A stretch of DNA of 64,000 nucleotides from Hysterangium stoloniferum. Taxonomy: Eukaryota; Basidiomycota; Agaricomycetes; Hysterangiales; Hysterangiaceae. Made by a program: the position numbers and the translations under genes. The stretch covers positions 3,782,001 through 3,846,000 of the forward strand of contig WHVD01000001.1 in NCBI GenBank assembly GCA_015178975.1, given 5' to 3'. Shown here piece by piece: positions 13,158-24,661 of the stretch (position 1 is its first letter; each line of letters opens with the position of its first letter). Under the pieces are notes generated by a model, which was not told where the DNA came from, searched no databases, and was given only the letters and a program-made list of their open reading frames with translations.

Positions 13158-15967
13158 GATGTCAACGGCAACGCCAGAAATGCTTCCGCACGCTTTCAGA
13201 CTCCGATCATTATCCTGCATGCTGCGCACGCGACGTCTGAACAAGAATTACTGGATTAAATGATTTTTATCAAATTTTCCTGTTTATATTCTTGAAAATT
13301 CCTCAGTGAATAAAGTTTTTAAATCCTCATATTATGTATCTCCCTAGTCTCCTGTGGGTCGTCTGCCAGGCGGGAGCTGCCCTTTGTTGTTACGTCTTGG
13401 CAGTGACATGGTTACTGTAAGCACTAGCAGCTTCAAAAAAAAGCTGTTCTGCCGCTTTCTGTTCGTGAATCATTCTTAAGGCTTGTAATCGCTGTCATGC
13501 CTAATTCTGACATCGATCGGCCCTTGGCACGATCTGTGCACTGCGAGTCGTTGAATAATAAGCATCGGTGATAATTGAACTAGCTGGCGGCATAAGTGGA
13601 TGCAATGATTAATATTTCAGCCTCGGTAATTAGATACTCGTTTAATTACCCACTTGGCAAAAATGACCGGAAGAATTACATATTAATATGCACATCTCCC
13701 TAGGGTCTAGATCATTATCCGAGGTCTGACCTCAATTGGGTGGTGGTGGTAGTGGTTCAAAGAAGCAGGGCCCGTCTTAAATTAGGCAACTAGCCCTTAC
13801 ATTCTTCAAATAAAATGAAACGCTGCCGCTGAGAGCTCGGATGAGCTTCTTCTCACTTCTAAACGGATGCGAAAGAATTATTGCCATGGCGAAAGGTAAA
13901 AATTGATTTCGCGGATGAGCGTGATGATAGGCGTCGCGGTGACATAACTTTATAAGCGCTTTGTATTCACACTACCTACCAATGGGGCACGGATTAGGCA
14001 TGTGTTTGGCAATTTCGAATATGGCATGTTGCACCACGCTGAGCGGACGTACTGCCATACTATTACTTGTGATACTTCTATTCTTTGCGTCCCACGTGTT
14101 AAGTAATGGGTCTCCCATCGTGGCAACGGCACTCTGAATATTAAATTGTTACATTGAGATCACATTAAACAGTTCAATAGTGGCCGCCAGCCTAACGAAC
14201 GGGTGGCAACTCAATTATAATCCTCGTTTCTTTGGTCAGACACGACTTGAAGACAGATTCTTAGCGCACATCCCTGTTGGTCATATGTATAGCTCAGGTG
14301 GGCTTCGCGTGCACAACATGGAACCTAATTGCGAATCCCCATCTTCTAAGCAATGGAGATGCGGCACACCCGCAGCGAGGTAATGAGTAATAAATTGGAG
14401 GGGACTCACCCCCGCTCAAGAAGTGAACCATGGCACTTCCACGTAAGCTATGACAACGCCGCAAGTTTTATGCTGATCGGAAGACTGAAACACGCCTTTC
14501 AGATCAGCACATCGAACGAGAAGTGAAAGAAATAACCTCCAAAGAAAGGCGAGGAAAGCGAAGCATTCTAAATGTGACCGCTTTCTTTATAATATGACTA
14601 GTTTGCCGTGATAGCCGACAATATTGCTATATAGTCCCCAAGTCTGCGTGGTCATTCACCCTGGACGCGTTCAACAGGGATGTTGTATGTCCTGACACAG
14701 TCTCGATGACGTTGGGCATGGGGCAGTCGAATCGCAGGGTGTGAAAATAGGTGGGTCGGAAAGTAACGATGACACATCGTTGGCCGCAAGATCCCGCGTG
14801 CTGCGGAAAAGTGAAGACACATTTGAAAATCACGACGTACAATACGTAGTCTCACCCACGTCATTCGGAACTCGAAGGGCGTAAATCTTGATAACTTGGC
14901 ACTAGCTGGTATCCCGCAGTACGTTCACTGACATCCAGGTGACGAGAGTGAAGCCTTTTAATTAGGTGTTCGTATTAAGCCTCTCCATATGCCATTGAAG
15001 GGATCTCATTGGAAAAAGTTTGACAGCCGTAAGAACTAGGGTAATTATGTGTGAATCACAACAAATCAGCGCATCGAGTCCTATAAATGCTCTACTCAGA
15101 GTTTCTTCGTGATTGCGTTAATATGACATTTGTACTTGCCATACTGCTACTCGGAGTCAAAGACGGACATTCGCGGTGAGTCACCAACTGAGAAATTTTG
15201 AGGGTGGATCGAACAAAATAAAGTAAATACCCACGTATTGAAGTGATTGTCAAGAAGCTTTATTCAATAAAAAACCCTGGGCTGGCCCCGTGTTGATAGT
15301 TAACAGCTTTTGAACTTGATACGATAACTCGGTCCCAATTGTTTTGCTCAATATGGCGACAATAAGCGCCGTAGCCCTGGAACGATCAACATCAGTTGAA
15401 ATTTATTAAAACTGGCTAAGAGTAGGCGAAAGCATTAGCTGTAAAGCTATGGAATTTTCGTATTTTGTTATATAAGCATGGAGATGGTCGGCCATGGTCC
15501 GTTCAATAGAAGTAAGAGCCTCTGCTCATATATTTAACCTCCATTTATTATTGCGGGCAATTATTCCGGTACCGATGAGAAGACGTTCCAGGAATAGCCT
15601 CATGGGTTCAATTGACCATGAGTTGTCCCATCGGGTACTTATCACAATAACCCTGTGCGACGACCTGCAGGCAGCCACGGGTCTTGTGCCATCGTGTTTC
15701 CTCTAAATGGCATTATTTCTGAGAGTCGCGCCCATCTAGATTCTAGTATGGCTGATTACTTACGATCTTCAATCAGCCGGAAATTTTGTTGCGGGGCCAG
15801 CAGGATTGCGGGACGGAGAACAACGGATGGCTGCTTGCGGCCTTCATGCGGTGACCATATCCATATCCATATCTCAAAGAAGCCCGCTCCGAGCCTAGGA
15901 AATAGATAAATGCGACGGTCTCCCTTCTATAAAGCTTTAAGCCTTTGAGAGTGGTGGCGTTGTTGTC
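13158..15967. other. Intergenic region, no gene recognised
   Basis: About 2.8 kb with scattered short ORFs in all frames and no recognisable domain, LTR, TIR or tRNA. It contains the promoters of the flanking divergently oriented BSD and carboxypeptidase genes. Confidence 0.45.
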
Positions 15968-18860
15968 ATGTTCCGTTTCCACATCTTGTGCTGTGTCCTC
16001 GCGTGGACTGTCTCGTATTCTTTAAGCCAGACACTCCCTTCAAGCTTCCCCTTTGCTTATCAGGGAATTCCTAACTTCAATGGCAATTATTCTGACAGTG
16101 CTGCATGGCAAAATTGTGAGATATTTCTTTATGCTATTTTCTATTTACTCAGTAGTCGTTCGGATGCAGACTTTTTGGTAAATACTAGCCTCCCTAACAT
16201 TACTTTTCCTCTGCAACGAAGTTTTGCGGGAAATCTGCCTGTAAATCGTGGGCCCAATAATACACTATACTTTTATAGTTTCGAGCAGTCTTATGGTTCT
16301 TTGACTGACCCGAATTCAAACAAACCGCAAGTGTCTCAATCTGTCATATTTTATCAGAATCGCTCATGGGGATTTGGATAGTTGGATCATGTGGTTGAAC
16401 GGCGGGCCCGGCTCATCCAGTCTGGCTGGTGCATTCTTTGAGGTATGTATAACTATGAGATGGGATGCTGTCGTTCATATTGTACTCCTGTAACAGAATG
16501 GTCCTATCCGAATTGGTCCTGACCTCGGCGCGTCTCTCAATAACTTCAGCTGGAACAATGCGGCGGATATGTATGTAGTATTGCCCCATGTACTCACAAA
16601 ATGTTGATACATTCCATGAGGCTCTGGGTTGATCAGCCAGTCGGTATGTTATGTAAATATGGCAAGTTATCTTCACGCTTATGTTTTGCTTGATAACAAG
16701 GGACTGGGTTCGCCACGGCTGATGCTAACGGCTATGTCGCAAATGAGGATGAGATGGCTGTTGATATGGTACCTCTCCTTTAGGTCGTTGGGCGAATGTT
16801 AATACCGGCGAACAGCTCGCCTTTTTGGATGCGCTGACACGGGTCTTTCCTTCTTTGGCCACGCGGCCACTTCATTTAATTGGAGAGTCTTATGCCGGTG
16901 AGTAAGCAGGTAATCTAACGGTTATGATGAATATTCATCTTTTGGCGATGGCTAGGGAAGTACATTCCGTACATTATGAAGGCCTATTTCGGACTACAAA
17001 ATCCGCCGGTGCGCATCGCAAAATTCGCAATAGGCGATGGGACGATTGCAGCACCAAACGTGTATCGCCAAACTTCTGTAGTGTGTGAAGTCTGTCAAAA
17101 TATACTTCAGTCCTCTTACATTCTTCTCCATAGCTAACAACGCTGAAGACATACCCGCAAATCATTAATTATGATCCAAATGTTTATACTTATTTCAAGA
17201 CTCAGTATGTTCCCCCTTTCTTCCCGGATACAATGAAGAACTCTAGATAGATTTCACCTTTGCAAGCTGGACTTGAATCTGACATACCCTCAAGAGGTGC
17301 CTTTACCAACTCTTGAAACGGCACTACCTACTGCTGAAGGTGCCATCGATACATTCACCAACTTGAGAACCTCGTTGGTCAAAGGTCTATCAACCAAGGT
17401 GAAGAAGCACAGGTCATATTCTCCGTTTTCAAACAAGGAAAGAAAGAACCGTCTCAGCGTCTGGAAACGTGATTATACCGATCTGACAAGCCAGGTGATC
17501 GATCCATGGTATAGATGTGATATTTGGAATGAAATGATTGACTGGGCTCTTAACCACACATTTCCATGGGGTAAGCTCTCGTTCTTTTCACAAAGGGAAT
17601 TAAACTAGACGATTCTTTCCCTGACGTCAGCTCAAGGGAAAGGTCCCGATGGGAGCTTCAATGTAAGCCTATTCTCGGTCCCTAGCTATCTTTGAACATA
17701 CTCATACCATAACAGCCATTTGTAATTTTACATAATTAGGTCCTTAGTGCTATCCTCTGATTTTCAAACAAATTAGTTCGTCCCGGATGCTCTTGATCCC
17801 GAAGCACCGCTGAACGCTAACGTGTTTCTTAATGGTAAGGAGACTTTTTTACTTCTGTTTTCATTTTGACTCAGTTCTTCGGTCTGCGTAGATCTTCGGA
17901 CTAAGAAAGCGCTTCACGCTCCATTGAGCAAACAATGGAACATATTCTTTAACCCCGCATATCCCTTCGGCAACAGTTTTACCACTGGGGGTGCGTATCA
18001 TTTTTAGTTTATATCTTTCCCGTGCTAATATCGGTTCATACTCAGATCCTAGTAAGTGATCTTTCTCATATAATGTCTTTCTGTTTGAATGTCTTTATTT
18101 GCCTTAGGTCCTCCGTAAGTCCTGCCGTCTGTTCTCTTTGCTCCTTCTGATTTGCATCCAGGCCTGCAAATTTCCTGTCTGAGCTGATGACTAACGTATC
18201 TATCCATAATATGACCGCCGTGTTCTATTCCGGCAACGATGATACGCAGGACGCTCATAGAGGGACGGAAAGTACGTAATAAATAATCTTGTAATCTTCA
18301 GAACGCTTGCTCAACAATGTTATAGTTGCAATTCAGGTCAGTCATGTCAATATAGCCTCTTTTTATGATATAGAGGTATTTACCTTGTTTCTAGAACACC
18401 ACATTTGGAGGAATTAGAGGTTTTACTCGTCCACCATCAACTCCCTGGCTGGACGATGTTGGCAATCTTCTTGGCGTCGTGCACCAAGAACGTGGGGTAA
18501 CGTACGTCATTGTCAATCGTGCTGGACATCAGGTACCACTCTATAATCCACGTGCCGTAAATACTTTCATATTACATTTTTGTAATGTTTTACTTACCTG
18601 CACTATAGGCTCTTGCTCTCGTCCAGGAGTTCATCATCGGCAATAATCCTCTGGGTGCGGTCATAACGTCGCCGTCAGGCAATACAGTCGTTGTAGGGGG
18701 AGAAAACAGTACATTCACGTCAGGGGTACTTCCTGGGGAGCATAATCCTATATTTTATGGCTCCGGCACGACACAATTCTCGACGTTTTGGCCGTCTGCT
18801 ACCATTGCTGCCTGGGATAGCTTTATTGCGAAAGCGACGGCGACACCAACTCCATTATGA
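15968..18860 (+). CDS. Secreted serine carboxypeptidase (peptidase S10)
   Basis: Alpha/beta-hydrolase exopeptidase that removes C-terminal residues, probably secreted or vacuolar. Nineteen exons: 15968-16115, 16170-16326, 16382-16442, 16497-16570, 16621-16643, 16701-16768, 16816-16897, 16956-17080, 17134-17204, 17251-17570, 17631-17662, 17777-17834, 17892-17990, 18046-18051, 18108-18114, 18162-18271, 18302-18336, 18395-18556, 18609-18860; 629 aa. Signal peptide in the first ~20 residues. Oxyanion-hole motif WLNGGPGSSS, nucleophile GESYAG (Ser about 202), acid YSGNDD (Asp about 470) and NRAGHQVP (His about 537) are all present. Many N-glycosylation sequons. Intron 2 uses a GC donor (GCAAGT). 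Two exons are only 6 and 7 nt and are needed to read DPSPPPANF. The intron-exon chain is an inference supported by frame closure and family fit. Confidence 0.9.
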
Positions 18861-19303
18861 GACTCTTAACTCTTAATTTCGTATTATTCAGGTAGAATTA
18901 TATCACTACTTACTAGAGCGACAAACACCAGGGGTTAATTGATAGATATATTTATTTCCGAAGAAGTTACGCTTTTGCTCATCTGAGTTGGCCATTCAAA
19001 TCACTTTTGTCTCTATCCATCTTTGGATAAGCAGACCCCCAGTGGAAGCGAATCCGGGGACCGCAGGCTCCATTGCACAAAACCGGCTGATGGGGACATG
19101 AGCGAACCCCAACAGCATGCCAAACTAATAGTAAATACATGGAAAACCAATCTAAACTATGAGTTTTAGGGCAATAAAGGAGCAGGAAAGGGTGGGATGG
19201 CGGGAAAAATAAAATTGCTCAAGGGAGGGGTGAGCAGTGCCTTGAGGGCCGGCCACTCAGATGATGGTGGCAAGAGATAAGGTAAATGATGAGATTCGAT
19301 TTT
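18861..19303. other. Intergenic region 3' of carboxypeptidase gene
   Basis: About 440 bp holding the end of the carboxypeptidase transcript and the original upstream region of the Bub2 gene. No coding signal or repeat recognised. Confidence 0.4.
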
Positions 19304-19731
19304 ATCTGCGTCACGTGGCTGCTGGGTACAAAGTCTGGGCTCAGAGCAGTTGCAAAATTTATCTGCCAAACCTCTGCCTTTGCACCACGCCCTTACGAAC
19401 CTCCTTAGAGCCACCTGGCTCCGTCGCGACGCCGACTCCCCCGCTCGCCCCACACCTCTCCCACAATCCCTCCACAACAGATCGTCCCTGAACGTCATGG
19501 CCGATGTACATATCCCTTTCTTGGTCTTCTTTTTCTTTTTCTCTTTCTAGCTACATCTGACTCCGTACGCCGACTTTCACCGTCCCCACCCTGACTCGAG
19601 CCCTCTAAAATCCATCGTAGCCACGAAGCTCACTCGGAACTTCTTACCACCGTAGCATAGTTTCTCTGGGGGCCTTTCCACCCCCTAGCCGCAGTTAGCC
19701 ATTGTTGCTTGAAGCGGGATACAAATATAAC

Positions 19732-19762
<31 letters not shown>

Positions 19763-19773
19763 CGTCACGTGGC
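19304..19773 (+). mobile_element. Poly(A)-tailed retroposed insertion with target-site duplication
   Basis: The 16-bp sequence ATCTGCGTCACGTGGC occurs at 19304-19319 and again at 19758-19773. The roughly 438 bp between them end in an uninterrupted run of 27 or so A residues (about 19732-19758) directly against the second copy. A 3' poly(A) tract plus long direct repeats is the mark of target-primed reverse transcription by a non-LTR retrotransposon machinery. The insert has no reverse transcriptase and no clear pol III A/B boxes. It includes ATGGCCGAT at about 19498 followed by a pyrimidine tract and a short open frame ending TAG, so it could be a copy of an mRNA or a SINE-like element. It lies 72 bp upstream of the Bub2 start codon. 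Confidence 0.75.
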
Positions 19774-19844
19774 GGAAGAGCATCTGTTAGATTTACATAA
19801 GCTTGCCAGAGATCATCTGCTCTCGAGTCTCTATACTGAATTGC

Positions 19845-21115
19845 ATGGCCTCATCAAGTACCACGAACACAGTCGCGGCATTTAATAAGATACTCAATGC
19901 TCCCAAGTTACAAAGGTCCAATCGCACGTTGGCCGATATCCACGACGGCATCAAACGCCTTCGAAGATTGATTCTCGTAGAAGGTATACCATCTGATGCA
20001 GTTCGTGTCATTTTGTCTTCCGAGTATGGATAGGTGGACATTTCTAACTCCTTTCAGGATATCACATTACGGCCTCGTGTCTGGAAGATTTTATTGGCCG
20101 TAAATGACGTTTCAGCCGATGAGTTTGCAGGATATGTTGCGCGAGGAGCCTGTTCGGTGAGGGAGAAAATTAGAAATGATACTTTCAGGTAATTGAAAGC
20201 AGCTCATCCGTCTCGATCTATTGTTTATCAAACCTGTTTAAGAACACTGGCCACCGATCGTGGCTTTAAGGAGCGAGTTAGCGAAGAAATGCTTGTTCGA
20301 CTTTTAGAGGCTTTTGTGTGGCGAAATCACGGTATGTCATACAACTTTCTTTCTTCATGGGACAGATCCCTACAGTTATTATTAGATCGGCAAAATTCGC
20401 CCCACGCTCCGCGACTCAATTTCACATATGTTCAAGGCATGAACGTCTTGGCGGCGCCGTTCTTGTACACTCTTCCCTCCGAACTAGAAGCCTTTTATTG
20501 TTTTTCTCGATTCATTGAAACATGTTGCCCGCTTTACGTACAGCCAACCTTGGAAGGGGTTCATCGAGGGTTAAAGGTATAGAATTGGTTTTCTACATGT
20601 TCAAATGCAGTCTCATTTGTTTGTTTTACTGTTTAATAGCTTCTAGATCGTTGTTTAAATACAGTTGATCCAGAATTGTTCAGTCATCTACGCTCCAAGA
20701 ATCTTTCAGCGGAGATTTATGCATTTCCGTGTATGTCTACAAACAACATTCCTCCAATCTCGTCCTAACAATCATCGACCACAGCTGTTCTGACACTATG
20801 TGCCTGCACTCCGCCACTGGATCAGGTTTTGCAATTATGGGATTTTTTACTTGCATTCGGTGTTCATCTTAATGTTCTTTGCGTCATTGCTCAGCTTTTG
20901 CTCATCCGGGAAGATGTAATGAGCAGTCCTAGGTATGTTTTTATTGATACATATGCCTCTTTATTTTCACCAATCATCAAAGCCCAATGCGACTTCTACG
21001 AACATTCCCTGCTTTGGAAGCATTGCCTGTCATCGGGATCGCAGTGACGTTAGTTCGAGATCTGCCGGCAGACTTATATCAGGAACTCGTGAATCATCCG
21101 TTTGAAATGAGATGA
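19845..21115 (+). CDS. BUB2: Bub2/Cdc16-type TBC-domain GTPase-activating protein
   Basis: TBC-domain subunit of the two-component GAP (Bub2-Bfa1 in budding yeast, Cdc16-Byr4 in fission yeast) that restrains the Tem1/Spg1 GTPase at spindle poles until the spindle is positioned. Seven exons close in frame: 19845-20000, 20058-20188, 20243-20331, 20386-20576, 20640-20730, 20785-20932, 20983-21115; 312 aa, close to family length. TBC signatures are visible: RPRVWKILL, the arginine-finger motif IRNDTFR (IxxDxxR), and the glutamine-finger motif YVQGMNVLAAPFLY. Strong family blocks follow: CPLYVQPTLEGVH, SAEIYAFPSVLTLCACTPPL and LWDFLLAFGVHLNVLCV. The donor after 20000 (GTTCGT) is slightly unusual. 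No Byr4/Bfa1 partner is in the window. The retroposed insertion just upstream may alter its promoter or leader. Confidence 0.93.
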
Positions 21116-21595
21116 ATAACATAGTGGAAACCAGAGGTGTAAGGGAGTGCAACTCTACACTGCGATCTGGTAATATTTGGTCCCATCGTTATCCACCTCA
21201 GATTGTTGTCCACATGTCATTGTTCTCACCTCCCATTGTTCCCCACTACTAGTATATATTATGTACTGGATTTTGAATAAAGTAGTAGTTTGTCCCCCTC
21301 CCACCATTCATTCTAGTATCTGTCTGCATCTGCGGCAGACGTCAGTCTTAAAAGAGAATTTGTACTGGTATCACAAATGTTTTTTTCCTTTTTCACACAT
21401 GCCTTCAATATAATGTACTCACATATTGCATTTGCCCTATGCAATCCAAGAGAGTGAACTGTCAAGATATGAAGACCAATGCATTTGATTTACTAACTAG
21501 GTTTAAGAGGTGATATATATAGAAGAAATAAACAACTTCGCGCGTATATGCAAAGGGATTTGGGAGATCTCCGACATTAGCTTCGTTAACGTTCC
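21116..21595. other. Gene-free junction to transposon-rich block
   Basis: No gene recognised. From about 21,505 the sequence resembles the region 3' of the intact glyoxal oxidase (about 50,100 on), so the start of the duplicated segment lies here. Marks the edge between the gene-dense left part and the repeat-rich right part. Confidence 0.5.
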
Positions 21596-21880
21596 TTACA
21601 GCAACGAGACGGGGAGCTTAATGCGCTGATCTGGCACCGGTGGCGATCTCCACCACCACCAACCATGACTCGAGCACCGGCACTAGTCAGGTCGTCGATG
21701 GTCAATAAAATGAAAGCTAATAAAGCACATTGTCAATATTATTCATTAAAGAATAAAACTATTGAATTTATTTGGGCCTGGGGGGAAAACCTTTGTTGTC
21801 TGGTGGAGTTGTGGTCATCAGCGACTTACAGTTGAGGGTAAGTCGGGCTTCCATGAATACTAAATGTTGGCTAGAGTGGG

Positions 21881-22021
21881 ATGAATGTTAAAAGTGTAGA
21901 AAATGAATAGCCAGACTGTGGATTGAACCCAGGGCTTCTGCATATATAGCAGGGGTGTTAACCATTACACCACCTGACCCTGGGAAACACTGCTAGCATT
22001 ACTCAATCTAACAATGAATGT
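21881..22021 (-). mobile_element. tRNA-derived SINE-like insertion
   Basis: A 125-bp insertion absent from the intact glyoxal oxidase, flanked by 8-bp direct repeats ATGAATGT (21881-21888 and 22014-22021). On the minus strand 21983-21911 is 73 nt and folds as a tRNA: acceptor strands pair with one mismatch, D stem GGTG/CACC, anticodon stem CTGC/GCAG, box A-like GGTGTAATGG and box B GGGTTCAATCC. It looks most like tRNA-Val, but the anticodon loop (TATATAT) lacks U33, so it is not a working tRNA gene. A short flank of the same insertion (near-identical to about 22 nt at 33,576-33,597) recurs, suggesting a family. SINE identity is inferred. Confidence 0.6.
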
Positions 22022-22923
22022 GTTGATAAGCCAAGCATAAGACTTTTTGTTATCATTCAGAGAAGAGTTATGTAAATGACACCTTGAACCGTTACAACAC
22101 ATAAGCTTGACAGGATGGCAACATTGACAGTTAACTGTTGGTCAAAACCAATCTTTGCAGGTACATTGAGCAGTTTGGTGGGCCACAGTCATGAATGGCA
22201 TTTTTAAGAATTTAATGTGCAGTTCACTAACAGGGGATGAGTGAAATTTACTGAACACATATGTATAGTCCACTCATGAAGGGTATGTGGTATTGATGAT
22301 TTCGAGATTGGTTTGGAGCCTCTGACCATGATATTGCTGAATATAAAACCAACTAGACAACAATGACAATTGATATTGAGGAATCTCTGTTGTAAATTGA
22401 GGCTCACGTGTACTCACAACGACTCATCACAACTCATAATGACAATAAGCTTAAAGTGATTCAAGCTACGATAAGATTACGATAAGGTTACATTTTACGA
22501 TCATGTCTTGCAACCATTTTATATTTATGTCTTACTACTCTTTACCCCTCGTGTCAGATGACTTTATACTGTTTGTTCTGATACAGTATAAGTACTAGCT
22601 ACGCAACACACCATAACCTCAGTTGCTTCTCACTAAGCGTGTTGACTGAGGTATGATACCTGTTATTTTCATTACACGACATAACTAATGATTCCGGAGC
22701 AGATATTATATTTGTTATAGGTATTATTGAATATTAGTCAATTCTCACTAAGCATGTCAACTGAGATATTATATTTGTTATAATCTCTCATTCCTTACTG
22801 ACATCTTGTAGGCAAACCTTTGCTACTGATGCATTGGGTGTATAAGGTTCAAGAGTGAAACTAGAAAATAATGTCATCCTTTCAGATGATCTAGTACTAG
22901 TATCAATAAGATCATTAACACAG

Positions 22924-23727
22924 TGTTAGGGTATGTACACAGCAAGTCTCCGGAGAAACCCGCGGAATATCCGGTAGGCCTTGGCTTCAGCTTATAGGCT
23001 GTGCCCTTGCTAGATTGTGTTGTCCAATTTCAGACAGGTGGACGGGAATCCCAGGGAGTCTGGGTGGGGGTTGTGGGTCGAGGGGTCATAGGTCGGAGGT
23101 CGTGGGTTGTGAGTCGAGATAGGAGAGAGAGATAGATGTGTCGGAGCCCATGGTGTGAGTGGTGTAATTCAAGTAGGATTTAGAGTGGAAAATGTATTAG
23201 ATTACTGGGGGGAATCTAAGCCGATTTTCTGACTGGATTGTATGTACAACATCTGCCAGTTTAAATAGACTGTGGAGTGAATGTCATACTGAATCCAGTA
23301 ATGATGAAATGAAATGAGCAAAACATAAAACGGGAATAGTAAACACCAAATTTGGTGTTAGGAATGGGATCGAACAGAGTGGAGTCTGAATAGTGACAAA
23401 TCATAAACTATAATGGGAAACAGAGTGGGAGTGGAGTCCGAAACATGACAGGTCATTTGACTAAAATGGGAATGGGGCTCTGTTAGAGAGGTGATGGGTT
23501 TTACGAGTGGGGTCCAGTGACTGATGCGTGGGATGAGGTTGGATATAGACAGAGACGGAGTCCGGTGGGTTTTCTGGTGACTGAAACACAACATAACGAA
23601 GATGAACGTAGACAAGTCTGACATACGGAGTCTGGTGGGAATTCCAGTAAACTGATAATGGGTGCATATAGGGTGCGGGTGCGTATAAGTTAGTGCCTGG
23701 AGTCCGGTGGGATTTTCAGTTGTAACA
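22924..23727 (+). mobile_element. Solo LTR, family B (copy B1), TSD CACAG
   Basis: 804 bp starting TGTTAGGGTATG and ending GTTGTAACA, with perfect 5-bp target-site duplications CACAG at 22919-22923 and 23728-23732. It interrupts the glyoxal oxidase pseudogene; removing it plus one TSD restores alignment to the intact gene. No internal coding region remains, so it is a recombination product of a Ty3-like or related LTR element. Other family-B copies lie at 27,155, 28,141, 28,411, 55,023, 55,045 and 61,774. Confidence 0.9.
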
Positions 23728-24062
23728 CACAGGATGGTTTGCATTTGGTGAACTGTTGATGGCACTGCCTACTGGACCAATGGCAGCATAACCAGTTTGA
23801 GTGCCATTGGTAATGAGAACTTGTCCATTAGGGAGCAAGACTATTCATTGCAGGGGTTGATTTTGCCATCCTTGTTTAATTCCTTCTAAGTCGCTACAAT
23901 ACAACCGCATTGGATGGATGCTGAGTCTTGAGCAGAGGGGTTTTCTGGAGGGATGAGGTCATTGGCATTGGACTTACAGCATACAAGGATCTCAGGAGTA
24001 TAGTTTGGTAGCAACAGAGGAAGAAGTGTTGTGGTCCTGTCGAAAAGGATTCTTTACCCTGC

Positions 24063-24661
24063 TGTCACAACTGTCACAGTCACAACATTGTCACAACATT
24101 GTCACAAAATATTAAAGGTAACTTTCAACAACTCTTCAACTCATCTTTGACATATCAATTTATCTTCAACAAAAATTACTTGACATTCTATTCAACATCT
24201 TCAACACCTTGAATTCATTCAACTTACATTTGAGTTGTCTCATTTTGATGTTATATGTGATTTCATTCATAGGTCATAGTTTGATCATAGTTTAATGAAG
24301 AAAGGCATAAAAGGGCAATGAGAAGAACAAAGAACCTCAGTCAGAAAATCTCTCCATTGTATATTAGTTATCTGTATTATTAATCCACCTCTCAACCTTA
24401 TCTTACATGATTGTTGAAACTCTTCAACATTTACATCTGTGAGCCTTTGCGACTGGTATTAGCCTCTTACTTCATTGACAGGGTGAATCTATACTTTGTC
24501 AAACGAGGCTTCTGTATTCGGTTTAGTAGAATATATTACAATATTTCTGGCATTATTGAGCGTCAGAGTTGCAATACGGCTTTTCTGACATTCCAGAAGT
24601 GGCATTGCCAAGGATAATTAATTATTATTTGACTTGATTGAAGGAAATTCAATTCATGTCA
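24063..24661. mobile_element. Solo LTR, family E, TSD CCTGC
   Basis: 599 bp beginning TGTCACAACTGTC and ending GAATTCATGTCA, flanked by CCTGC at 24058-24062 and 24662-24666. Inserted in the glyoxal oxidase pseudogene. AT-rich and unrelated to families A and B; repeated TGTCACA motifs occur near its 5' end. Termini and 5-bp TSD identify it as an LTR; superfamily not assignable without an internal region. Confidence 0.8.

Noticed and set aside
19732..19758. Poly(A) run as an assembly artefact
   Set aside because: It abuts a perfect 16-bp direct repeat of the far side of the insert, which a homopolymer error would not create. Read-level confirmation is still the decisive test.
21911..21983. Functional tRNA-Val gene
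   Set aside because: Anticodon loop lacks U33, the acceptor has a mismatch, and it lies in an insertion within a pseudogene. Called SINE-like instead.
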